DNA of 7,166 bases from an uncultured Ilumatobacter sp. (GTDB lineage: Bacteria; Actinomycetota; Acidimicrobiia; Acidimicrobiales; Ilumatobacteraceae), in NCBI GenBank assembly GCA_937891565.1, contig CALAHA010000314.1, forward strand, positions 1 through 7,166. Reading direction: 5' to 3'. Positions 1-5,700 of this stretch are shown here, one piece after another. The position numbers were made by a program, and so were the translations under genes. The notes beneath the pieces are model-generated. The model was given only the letters and a program-made list of their open reading frames with translations. It had not been told where the DNA came from and ran no database searches. The stretch's first letter is position 1; each line of letters starts with the position of its first letter.

Positions 1-1
1 G

Positions 2-1216
2 GACAACCCACTCGGCTGGGTGCGCGCGAAGCGCGACGATCTCGCGCGACGCGAAGACCACGAGATGAAAGACCACGACAAGATCCATCTCGTGCACGGC
101 TGGGCGAAGCTCACCCCGAAGTCGGGCGACCACCACGTCGTCATCGTCGACGGCCCCGACGGCCAGGTCGAAGTGCATGCCGAGAACGTGATCGTCAGCG
201 GCGGATCCAAGCCGATCGTCATCCCGATCGAGGGTCTCGGCGCCGATCGTGTTCTGACGAACGAGAACATCTTCGAAATGGAGTCGGTCCCCGACACAAT
301 CGTGTTGGTCGGGGGCGGCGCGATCTCGATCGAGATGGCCACAGCGTTCGGCGACCTCGCCAGCACCGTACACATCGTCGAATTAGCCGATCGCCTCATG
401 GGCAACGAAGATCCGCTCGTTTCCAGCACAATGCGCGCCGTCTTTGAATCTCGTGGAGTCCACGTGCACCTCGGCACCTCGATCGACAAGTTCGACGAGG
501 CCACGCAGACCGTTCACCTCACGAACGGTCAGACCATTGCCAGCGTCGACAAAGTCCTCATCGGGATTGGTCGTCGCCCGGCGCTCGATGACCTCGGGCT
601 AAAAGAAGCGGGCGTCGAAAGCACCAAGAGCGGCGTTGTCGCCGACACCTGGGGCCGAACGTCAGTCGACGGGGTATACGCCGTTGGCGACATCACGGGC
701 AACACCGCAACGACACACGGTGCGAACTCCTTCGCCCGTCGCACGATTCGCGCCATCGCACTTCCCCTCCCCAAGGTCGGTAACCCACGAGTCATCCCAA
801 ATGCCGTGTACAGCCGCCCCCAGATCGCCTCGGTCGGTCTCGCCGTTGCCGCAGTAGACGCCATGGCGCCAGGCGGGCGCAAACGCTATGTAAAGCAACT
901 CACAGATATCGACCGCGGCTACACCGACGACCTTGAGCACGGATTCATCGCGGTCGACGTCGAGCGGTTCACCGGCAAGATTCTGCGCGCCGTCATCGTC
1001 GGGCCCAGTGCCGCAGAAATGATCGGAATGTTCACGATCATGATCGACCACGGCATCGGTCTCCGCAAACTGTTCGGCACGGTCCACCCATACCCCTCGT
1101 ACTCGCAGGTCGTAGGTTTCATCGCCGATGAGTTCGCCACCGAAACGTTCCGCCGCCTTCCCCAAGAGTGGTTTGCACTCACCAAAGCCAAGTTCACCAA
1201 CCGTTTCAAGAAGTAA
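2..1216 (+). CDS. FAD/NAD(P)-dependent pyridine nucleotide-disulfide oxidoreductase (dihydrolipoamide dehydrogenase/mercuric reductase-like), 5'-truncated by window edge
   Basis: The frame is open from base 2, so the N-terminus (first FAD-binding glycine motif and the redox CxxxxC region) lies outside the window; 404 residues are visible. Counting from base 2, the NAD-binding Rossmann motif VLVGGGAISIEMA is near residues 102-113. The second strand of that fold ends in an acidic residue (VHIVELADR), which in this family usually goes with NAD(H) rather than NADP(H). The FAD motif YAVGDITG is near 226-233. The C-terminal dimerisation domain follows and contains VHPYPSYSQVV near 361-371. In dihydrolipoamide dehydrogenase this site is HPTLxE with a catalytic His-Glu pair; here the aligned positions are Tyr and Gln, so true lipoamide dehydrogenase activity is doubtful. 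Tyr at this position recalls mercuric reductase-like members. The substrate cannot be assigned. It is the first gene of the + strand block, followed by a 111-base gap. Confidence 0.9.
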   Translation, partial: DNPLGWVRAKRDDLARREDHEMKDHDKIHLVHGWAKLTPKSGDHHVVIVDGPDGQVEVHAENVIVSGGSKPIVIPIEGLGADRVLTNENIFEMESVPDTIVLVGGGAISIEMATAFGDLASTVHIVELADRLMGNEDPLVSSTMRAVFESRGVHVHLGTSIDKFDEATQTVHLTNGQTIASVDKVLIGIGRRPALDDLGLKEAGVESTKSGVVADTWGRTSVDGVYAVGDITGNTATTHGANSFARRTIRAIALPLPKVGNPRVIPNAVYSRPQIASVGLAVAAVDAMAPGGRKRYVKQLTDIDRGYTDDLEHGFIAVDVERFTGKILRAVIVGPSAAEMIGMFTIMIDHGIGLRKLFGTVHPYPSYSQVVGFIADEFATETFRRLPQEWFALTKAKFTNRFKK

Positions 1217-1224
1217 CTGGTGCT

Positions 1225-1320
1225 GTGGTCACCGTGCGGAGCGAGCATGCGCTGGTCCAACTGGTGATCGGTATCGGTATGGTCGTGCTCGCATGGTTCG
1301 CCTTTCGCACACTGCACTGA
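1225..1320 (+). CDS. candidate 31-residue single-pass membrane microprotein
   Basis: A short reading frame fills most of the 111-base gap between the oxidoreductase and the HAD gene. It can start at GTG 1225 or GTG 1234 and ends with TGA at 1318-1320. The predicted peptide has a short polar N-terminus (VRSEH), then a hydrophobic run of about 19 residues (ALVQLVIGIGMVVLAWFAF), and ends RTLH. This is the size and composition of a single transmembrane helix. It ends 7 bases before the TTG of the next gene, so it could be translated in the same message. No Shine-Dalgarno sequence is visible, the start is uncertain, and a frame this short can arise by chance, so the call is tentative. Confidence 0.25.
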   Translation: MVTVRSEHALVQLVIGIGMVVLAWFAFRTLH

Positions 1321-1327
1321 GCACCCG

Positions 1328-2134
1328 TTGACCAGATCGGACGTTCGGCTTCTCGCATGTGATCTGGACGGAACACTGTTCGGCCCCGACCATCTCCTGT
1401 CACGGCGGACCATCGCTGCGGTGCAGCATGCTGTTGCCGCTGGCATCCACGTCGTAGCAGCCACAGGCCGATCGACAACGTCAGCGGTCCCGCGCCTGCG
1501 TCCTGCCGAGGTCATCACCACCGCGGTCTGCTCGAACGGTTCGTTGATCCACGACATGTTGAGCAGCGACACGGTTCGGTTCCCGATCGAACCAGCTCAC
1601 GTCGACCGGTTCTTCGCAGCCTTGACCGCCATCGACAACCGGTACGCGTTCTGTTGGGAAACCGACCACGGCAACGGATGGGACGAATCGTTTGCCGATA
1701 TCGCCTCAATCCACGAAGACCTCGGCGACGAATGCAGCCTCGCAACGCGCCCGACCGCCGAGCACCGCACGACCAAGCTGATGGTCCGCCACCCTGAAAT
1801 CACCCAAGAAGCGCTGCGCGAACACCTCGTCCCGTTGCTGGTTGATCCGTTGACCGTGTCGACGAGTGGCGTGCAGTTCGTTGAAGTGACCGGCGAGGGC
1901 ATCACCAAGGCATCGGCACTCGCTCATCTGTGCACCGACTGGGGCATCGAGCCAGCGCAGGTCATTGCGTTCGGCGACAACCACAACGACGCAGCAATGC
2001 TCAAGTGGGCAGGCCACGGCGTTGCAATGGGCAACGGTTCTCGCCTCGCGTTAGAGGCTGCCGACGAAGTCATCGGCAGCAACGCCGACGATGCCGTTGC
2101 GGTGTTCATCGAATCGCTGCTCGCCCGCAACTGA
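1328..2134 (+). CDS. Cof-type HAD superfamily hydrolase (class IIB), probable sugar-phosphate or related phosphatase
   Basis: This 268-residue protein has all four HAD motifs in order. Motif I is DLDGT with nucleophile D12 and general acid D14. Motif II is the Thr in AATGRS (T46). Motif III is the Lys in GITKASAL (K194). Motif IV is FGDNHND (D217, D221), which binds Mg2+. About 140 residues between motifs II and III form a large C2-type cap, and length and motif spacing match Cof/YbiV/YidA-like phosphatases, typically cytosolic enzymes acting on sugar phosphates or small phosphorylated metabolites. The substrate cannot be read from sequence. The start is TTG at 1328: an in-frame TGA lies at 1265-1267, no ATG or GTG occurs between it and the TTG, and motif I begins only 11 residues in, so a later start would damage the fold. 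No Shine-Dalgarno is visible. The next gene begins 17 bases after the stop, suggesting co-transcription. Confidence 0.92.
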   Translation: MTRSDVRLLACDLDGTLFGPDHLLSRRTIAAVQHAVAAGIHVVAATGRSTTSAVPRLRPAEVITTAVCSNGSLIHDMLSSDTVRFPIEPAHVDRFFAALTAIDNRYAFCWETDHGNGWDESFADIASIHEDLGDECSLATRPTAEHRTTKLMVRHPEITQEALREHLVPLLVDPLTVSTSGVQFVEVTGEGITKASALAHLCTDWGIEPAQVIAFGDNHNDAAMLKWAGHGVAMGNGSRLALEAADEVIGSNADDAVAVFIESLLARN

Positions 2135-2151
2135 CCACTACGTTCGACCTC

Positions 2152-3126
2152 ATGACATTGAAATGGGGAATCGCAGCAACCGGTGGCATCGCGTCGAAGA
2201 TGGCAGCGGCGCTCCAAACACTCGACGATGCCGAAATCGTGGCAGTCGGATCTCGATCCCATGAGTCAGCAACCACATTCGCCAACAAATTCGGAATCCC
2301 ACAGGCTCACGGCAGCTACGCCGAACTGTTCGCAAATCCGAATGTCGACATCGTCTACATCGCCTCGCCCCACAGCCACCATCGCAACATGGCCATCGCT
2401 GCACTCAACGCTGGCAAGCACGTGCTCTGCGAGAAGGCCTTCGCCGTCAACACGACGGAGGCCACCGAGATGGTCGACGCCGCGCGTCGCAACAATCGCT
2501 TTTTGATGGAGGCGATGTGGACCTGGTTCATCCCGGGCAACATCGAACTCAAGCGCCGTATCGCCGATGGAGCAATCGGCAAGGTGCTCACTGTCGACGC
2601 TGACTTCTGCCTCGATATACCTGCCACTGACGGACGCCACCGACGCTCCGACTTGGCCGGTGGCGCACTTCTCGACCTCGGCATCTACCCGGTCACGTTC
2701 GCGTGCCATGTACTCGACGAGTATCCCGACAATGTCAGGGCAATGGGGCGCCTCACACAGTCAGGTGTCGACGCGACGCTCGCCGGTGTTGCTTCGTTTC
2801 CCAGCGGTGCGCTCAGCACCTTCCAGACGTCGCTCGACGGCAAGAGCGGCCTGAGCGCGCGAATTGTCGGCACGGTTGGCCGTATCGAGGTCGAGGCACC
2901 GTTCTGGTACGCGTCGGCGTTCACTGTGTATCGCGCTCGTGGAACTGCCGAGCGGGTCGAGATCTCCAACAATGGGCTCGCTCACGAAGCAGCACACGCA
3001 ATGGAACGCATCGCTGCAGGGCACCTTGAGAGCGACGTGGTCACGCTCGATCATTCGTTGCAGACGATGCGTCTACTCGACGAGATCCGCGCCCAGGTCG
3101 GTGTGATCTATCCGTCCGAAACTTGA
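2152..3126 (+). CDS. Gfo/Idh/MocA family NAD(P)-dependent oxidoreductase (dimeric dihydrodiol dehydrogenase-like)
   Basis: The 324-residue protein has an N-terminal Rossmann domain starting WGIAATGGIA (residues 5-14), followed by YIASPHSHH and GKHVLCEKAFAVN, where K95 is the family's catalytic lysine. LMEAMWTWFIP (118-128) and GGALLDLGIYP (170-180) belong to the substrate domain; D175 and Y179 match the Asp and Tyr of mammalian dimeric dihydrodiol dehydrogenase. The usual EKP is EKA here, which I recall as common in this bacterial subfamily. It probably oxidises or reduces a sugar or cyclic polyol with NAD(P)H in the cytosol; the real substrate is unknown. The frame stays open upstream to about 1930, but that part overlaps the HAD gene out of frame and has no family features. 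ATG 2152 puts the glycine motif at residue 6, as usual. There is no Shine-Dalgarno; the start lies 17 bases after the HAD stop. Confidence 0.92.
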   Translation: MTLKWGIAATGGIASKMAAALQTLDDAEIVAVGSRSHESATTFANKFGIPQAHGSYAELFANPNVDIVYIASPHSHHRNMAIAALNAGKHVLCEKAFAVNTTEATEMVDAARRNNRFLMEAMWTWFIPGNIELKRRIADGAIGKVLTVDADFCLDIPATDGRHRRSDLAGGALLDLGIYPVTFACHVLDEYPDNVRAMGRLTQSGVDATLAGVASFPSGALSTFQTSLDGKSGLSARIVGTVGRIEVEAPFWYASAFTVYRARGTAERVEISNNGLAHEAAHAMERIAAGHLESDVVTLDHSLQTMRLLDEIRAQVGVIYPSET

Positions 3127-3146
3127 GCGGCCTGGCTGCGCCCGAG

Positions 3147-3160
3147 CGGATCCAGATCCG
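3147..3160. repeat. short inverted repeat CGGATC-CA-GATCCG
   Basis: Two perfect 6-base arms flank a 2-base centre; as RNA it would fold as about 5 bp with a 4-base loop. It lies 20 bases past the stop of the Gfo/Idh/MocA gene. It is short and could be chance or part of a weak terminator. Confidence 0.35.
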
Positions 3161-3171
3161 ACGCCACAGTC

Positions 3172-3201
3172 TCTTGGATGACCAAGACCCCCGCCTTCGG
3201 G
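3172..3201. terminator. possible bidirectional terminator: tandem hairpins between convergent genes
   Basis: The stem TCTTGG/CCAAGA with loop ATGA (3172-3187) is followed at once by CCCG/CGGG with loop CCTT (3190-3201). Both stems can form on either strand and sit between two converging genes, which is where a shared terminator is expected. Neither has a T-tract, so a Rho-independent terminator of the classical kind is not shown. Actinobacteria often lack the T-tail, so the site remains plausible but weakly supported. Confidence 0.25.
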
Positions 3202-3224
3202 CTGTCGTTCGGGATGAATGCCGA

Positions 3225-4163
3225 TCAAGACCCCTTGGCGGCGGCGGAATCAGCGGGATAGTCGGCGAACGACGCCTTGAACACGCCCTGGTGTAAGAGC
3301 ACCGTGGCTGCATGCAGCCCCGTCTCGACGTCGGTGACGGTGGTTTCGGTCCACCACGACTCGACGCGGCGCGACTGACCGATGCCAACGACCTGGTGAT
3401 CGAGTTGATAACTCCGGCCAACGAACACCGGTCCGTTGACGTAGCGAACTTCGAGGTCGATGAACAGCCCGACCGACGGACGCCTCACGGGGAGGTGCGG
3501 GCCGTGTTTGTGGGCAAGCACCGACAGCATCTCGGTCGGCACAATTGGTGTTCCCCACGGGCTGTCGCCCTCGGCGTCGTACCAGCTGCATGGCTCGGTG
3601 ATCTTGTCGAGCTTCTGCTGCAGGGTAAAGGGGTAGAGCGGACCGTTGTGATCGTCAAACCCGATGGTGACCACGTGCGGGTCGCGGCCCTGCAACGTGT
3701 CCATACCAATGGAAATCTGATCGATGATGTGCAGCTCGCCTGAGTCGCCCTGACCGCGCTTGCGGCGCTCGTCGAGGTCAGTCACATCGTCGCGCCCGAC
3801 CGATGCGGTCCCGGTCAGCACAGGCGTCCCATCGGCCTTCTCAGCACCGATCGTCGCAGCCCCAGCCGTTAACGGCGTCAGTGCCGGGCGGACCTCTTCG
3901 CCTTCGACGACCATATTCAGAAAATGTGAGCTGATGCAGCCGTCTTCGAACCAACGCTGACCCCACAGGCAGACACCGAGCGGATCGAACTGGCTGAAGT
4001 GTGTCGGCCCCTCGATCGGTGCACCGACCAGGCCGAGCTTGTCGGCGGTGTCGCCGTCGTGGACGCTTGTCTGCCCGCCGATGTCTTGCTGAGCCAGCAT
4101 CTGCGCTGGCGCCCGGATGGGCCCAACAAGTGAAATCAGAGTGTCAAAGGCCATAAACGACAT
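3225..4163 (-). CDS. uncharacterised protein, probable double hotdog-fold (MaoC/thioesterase-like)
   Basis: I recognise this 312-residue protein only at fold level. The N-terminal half carries ADKLGLVGAPIEGPTHFSQFD (about 40-60), then a WGQRWFEDGCISSHFLNMVVEGEEVRP segment (67-93), which resembles the hot-dog helix and following strand of MaoC-like hydratase or acyl-thioesterase domains. The C-terminal half, VRYVNGPVFVGRSYQL...SRRVESWWTETTV...ATVLLHQGVFK (239-296), looks like a second hotdog unit. Total length suits two fused units of about 150 residues. No classical R-hydratase Asp/His motif is obvious, so enzyme activity is uncertain; a role with acyl-CoA or another thioester is inference. 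No signal peptide or membrane segment is seen. Its ATG (4163) lies 17 bases after the aroB stop, placing it last in the shikimate operon. A second in-frame ATG at 4154 is an alternative start; neither has a clear ribosome binding site. Confidence 0.8.
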   Translation of the reverse strand: MSFMAFDTLISLVGPIRAPAQMLAQQDIGGQTSVHDGDTADKLGLVGAPIEGPTHFSQFDPLGVCLWGQRWFEDGCISSHFLNMVVEGEEVRPALTPLTAGAATIGAEKADGTPVLTGTASVGRDDVTDLDERRKRGQGDSGELHIIDQISIGMDTLQGRDPHVVTIGFDDHNGPLYPFTLQQKLDKITEPCSWYDAEGDSPWGTPIVPTEMLSVLAHKHGPHLPVRRPSVGLFIDLEVRYVNGPVFVGRSYQLDHQVVGIGQSRRVESWWTETTVTDVETGLHAATVLLHQGVFKASFADYPADSAAAKGS

Positions 4164-4180
4164 TCTGCCCGCGCCGCGCT

Positions 4181-5191
4181 CTACCGCAGTAGTCGAGACA
4201 TCGCCGAGCGAACCGGTGCCTCGTCGACATCCGTGACGACTTCAACACCATGTGCGCTGTCAAGGATGAAGGTCAAGCCAGTGAGCGCCTTCTTGTCGCG
4301 GTGCATCAGGGCCAGCAGTTCGTCGGCATCGAGGCCGGGCGGCGGCTGTGTCATGAGGTCGTACTCGCCGGCAACGACGTCGCGATGGTGCTGGACCCGC
4401 GTCGCGTCGATGCGACCCAGCTCGAACCCGAGTTCGGCTGCATAGATCAGACCAATCGCCACCGCTTCGCCATGTGCAAGTTGATGGCCGGTCGCGATTT
4501 CCAGTGCGTGTGCAAAGGTGTGGCCGTAGTTCAAAAGCGCTCGACGCCCACCTTCGCGCTCATCAGATGCAACAACCTCGGCCTTGATTTCAATGCAACG
4601 TGCGACCCGCTCTTCGAGGTCCATCGCGAGCAAATCGTCGCCCGTCAAAAAGTGGTACTTCGCCATCTCGCCGAGGCCACACCGCATTTCGCGGGGCGGA
4701 AGCGTGTCGAGGAACTCCAGGTCGCAGAGCACCCCGGACGGCTGCCAATAGGCACCCACGAGGTTCTTGCCCTCAGGCAGGTTGACGCCGGTTTTGCCAC
4801 CGATTGCGGCGTCGACCATGCCGAGCAGGCTCGTCGACACGTGCACGACAGGAATGCCGCGGTGCCACGACGCTGCAGCGAACCCGGCGACGTCGGTAAC
4901 CATGCCGCCGCCCACGCCGATGACGACGTCGTGGCGCGTCAGGCCCATTGCGGCGAACCCACTCATCAACGTCGCAATCGTGTCGAGCGTTTTCGCGTTT
5001 TCTCCCTGGCCGATGATGAACGTGGTGATCTCGACACCGGGCAACTCAATGTCGGCGGGGATGCCGACTTGTGTGACAACCGCTGCTCGCTTGGCCGTCG
5101 ATGGGAGCAGTGTTGCCAATTCGGCGACGACGCCGCGACCGACAACGACGTCGTAGGAACGATCGGCGAGCGGGACGGTCAGCCGGCGCAT
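4181..5191 (-). CDS. aroB: 3-dehydroquinate synthase
   Basis: AroB converts DAHP to 3-dehydroquinate, the second step of the shikimate pathway, using NAD+ and a divalent metal in the cytosol. The 336-residue protein shows the NAD-binding GGGMVTD (94-100), the substrate-binding DAAIGGKTGVN (127-137) and GKNLVGAYWQP (141-151). Metal ligands are E175 (GLGEMAKY), H224 (NYGHTFAHALE) and H240 (AHGEAVAIG); H228 is the second, catalytic His of GHTFAH. The loop usually read PTTLL is STSLL (119-123). The protein is somewhat shorter than the usual 350-365 residues, with a compact C-terminus. The ATG at 5191 lies inside the end of aroK (13-base overlap), and an AGGCGG site stands 7 bases upstream, so translation is probably coupled to aroK. 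All catalytic residues I can check are present, so it should be active. Confidence 0.97.
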   Translation of the reverse strand: MRRLTVPLADRSYDVVVGRGVVAELATLLPSTAKRAAVVTQVGIPADIELPGVEITTFIIGQGENAKTLDTIATLMSGFAAMGLTRHDVVIGVGGGMVTDVAGFAAASWHRGIPVVHVSTSLLGMVDAAIGGKTGVNLPEGKNLVGAYWQPSGVLCDLEFLDTLPPREMRCGLGEMAKYHFLTGDDLLAMDLEERVARCIEIKAEVVASDEREGGRRALLNYGHTFAHALEIATGHQLAHGEAVAIGLIYAAELGFELGRIDATRVQHHRDVVAGEYDLMTQPPPGLDADELLALMHRDKKALTGLTFILDSAHGVEVVTDVDEAPVRSAMSRLLR

Positions 5192-5700
5192 CGCAGCACC
5201 GCCTGAGCAACTTCGTTGATGCTGCGATGGTCGACTGACACGACAGCGTCGGCAACTTCGGTGTAGAGAGCTTCACGATCGGTATACATCTGGCGGAGCA
5301 TCCCCTCGGGGTCGTCGTCGAGGAGTGGACGGTGAACACCGTTTTTTACACGTGTAACGAGCAGTTCAACGTTGGCGAGTAGCCACACCACATGGGCATC
5401 GCTCTCGGTCAGTGCGCAGCGGTTGGCTTCAGCGAGCACAACTCCGCCCGCCGCAGCAACAACTGCAGGCTCGTCGTCGCTGAGCATGGCAAGCAGGGTT
5501 TCGGTCTCGATTGCGCGGAATGCGGCTTCGCCGTCAGACACCCAAATTTCACGGACGGTGCGACCCGTTCGTTCTTCGATGAGCTCGTCGGAGTCGAGCA
5601 ACGGACGATGCAGTTTCTGGGCGAGGACGCGTCCAACAGACGACTTGCCAGCGCCCATCATGCCGACAAGCACGATGTGCTTGCCCTCGCAGGCACTCAC
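5179..5700 (-). CDS. aroK: shikimate kinase
   Basis: AroK phosphorylates shikimate at the 3-OH with ATP. The 173-residue protein is of normal length for the family. The Walker A motif GMMGAGKS is at 13-20. D36 and D38 in LLDSDELIE bind Mg2+ and shikimate, and R62 in AAFRAIE matches the shikimate-binding arginine. The lid arginine is R124 in VHRPLL. The usual GGG of the shikimate site is AGG here (A84-G86). The start is GTG 5700, overlapping the aroC stop in a GTGA arrangement (4 bases), which puts the Walker A motif at the usual distance from the N-terminus. No other start is as good. The 3' end overlaps aroB by 13 bases. The gene contains an in-frame A AAA AAC heptamer and an adjacent 12-bp palindrome. 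Confidence 0.96.
   Translation of the reverse strand: MSACEGKHIVLVGMMGAGKSSVGRVLAQKLHRPLLDSDELIEERTGRTVREIWVSDGEAAFRAIETETLLAMLSDDEPAVVAAAGGVVLAEANRCALTESDAHVVWLLANVELLVTRVKNGVHRPLLDDDPEGMLRQMYTDREALYTEVADAVVSVDHRSINEVAQAVLRCAG
5199..5204 (-). promoter_or_regulatory. Shine-Dalgarno-like site for aroB inside the end of aroK
   Basis: On the - strand the site reads AGGCGG, 7 bases before the aroB ATG. It is the best ribosome binding site visible in the operon. It supports the ATG at 5191 as the start even though that start overlaps the aroK coding region. Confidence 0.5.
5346..5357. repeat. 12-bp perfect palindrome TTACACGTGTAA inside aroK
   Basis: The sequence is identical on both strands and lies in the lid-coding part of aroK (residues Val-Thr-Arg-Val). 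It is less GC-rich than its surroundings and abuts a run of six A on the coding strand. Its shape resembles an operator half-site pair, but no regulator or promoter is visible nearby, so it may be a chance result of codon choice. Confidence 0.4.

Larger units (their letters stand above)
3127..3224. other. convergent intergenic spacer with short hairpins
   Basis: This 98-base spacer separates the stop of the + strand oxidoreductase from the stop of the - strand hotdog-like gene. I see no coding potential that stands out. It holds three short inverted repeats (3147-3160, 3172-3187 and 3190-3201). The nonamer CAAGACCCC occurs here at 3183-3191 and again at 3226-3234, where it codes for the end of the hotdog-like protein. 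The spacer must end transcripts from both sides, but no run of T follows any stem on either strand. Confidence 0.6.

Noticed and set aside
1285..1324. Inverted repeat GTGCTC...GAGCAC before the HAD start
   Set aside because: The arms are only 6 bases with a 28-base loop and no T-tract, so it is not a credible terminator or regulatory stem.
1328..1356. TTGACC at 1328 as a possible -35 promoter element
   Set aside because: It is the start of the HAD gene, and no -10-like sequence lies at a suitable distance downstream.
919..1572. Open frame on the - strand across the gap between the oxidoreductase and the HAD gene
   Set aside because: It overlaps two confident genes on both sides, its protein resembles nothing, and its composition fits a shadow frame.
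1930..2151. N-terminal extension of the Gfo/Idh/MocA frame
   Set aside because: These codons overlap the 3' end of the HAD gene in another frame and encode Arg/Gln-rich sequence without fold features; the Rossmann motif starts right after ATG 2152.
4250..5206. Long open frame on the + strand opposite aroB (318 codons)
   Set aside because: It is the antisense shadow of aroB. It has no recognisable domain, while every AroB motif is intact on the other strand.
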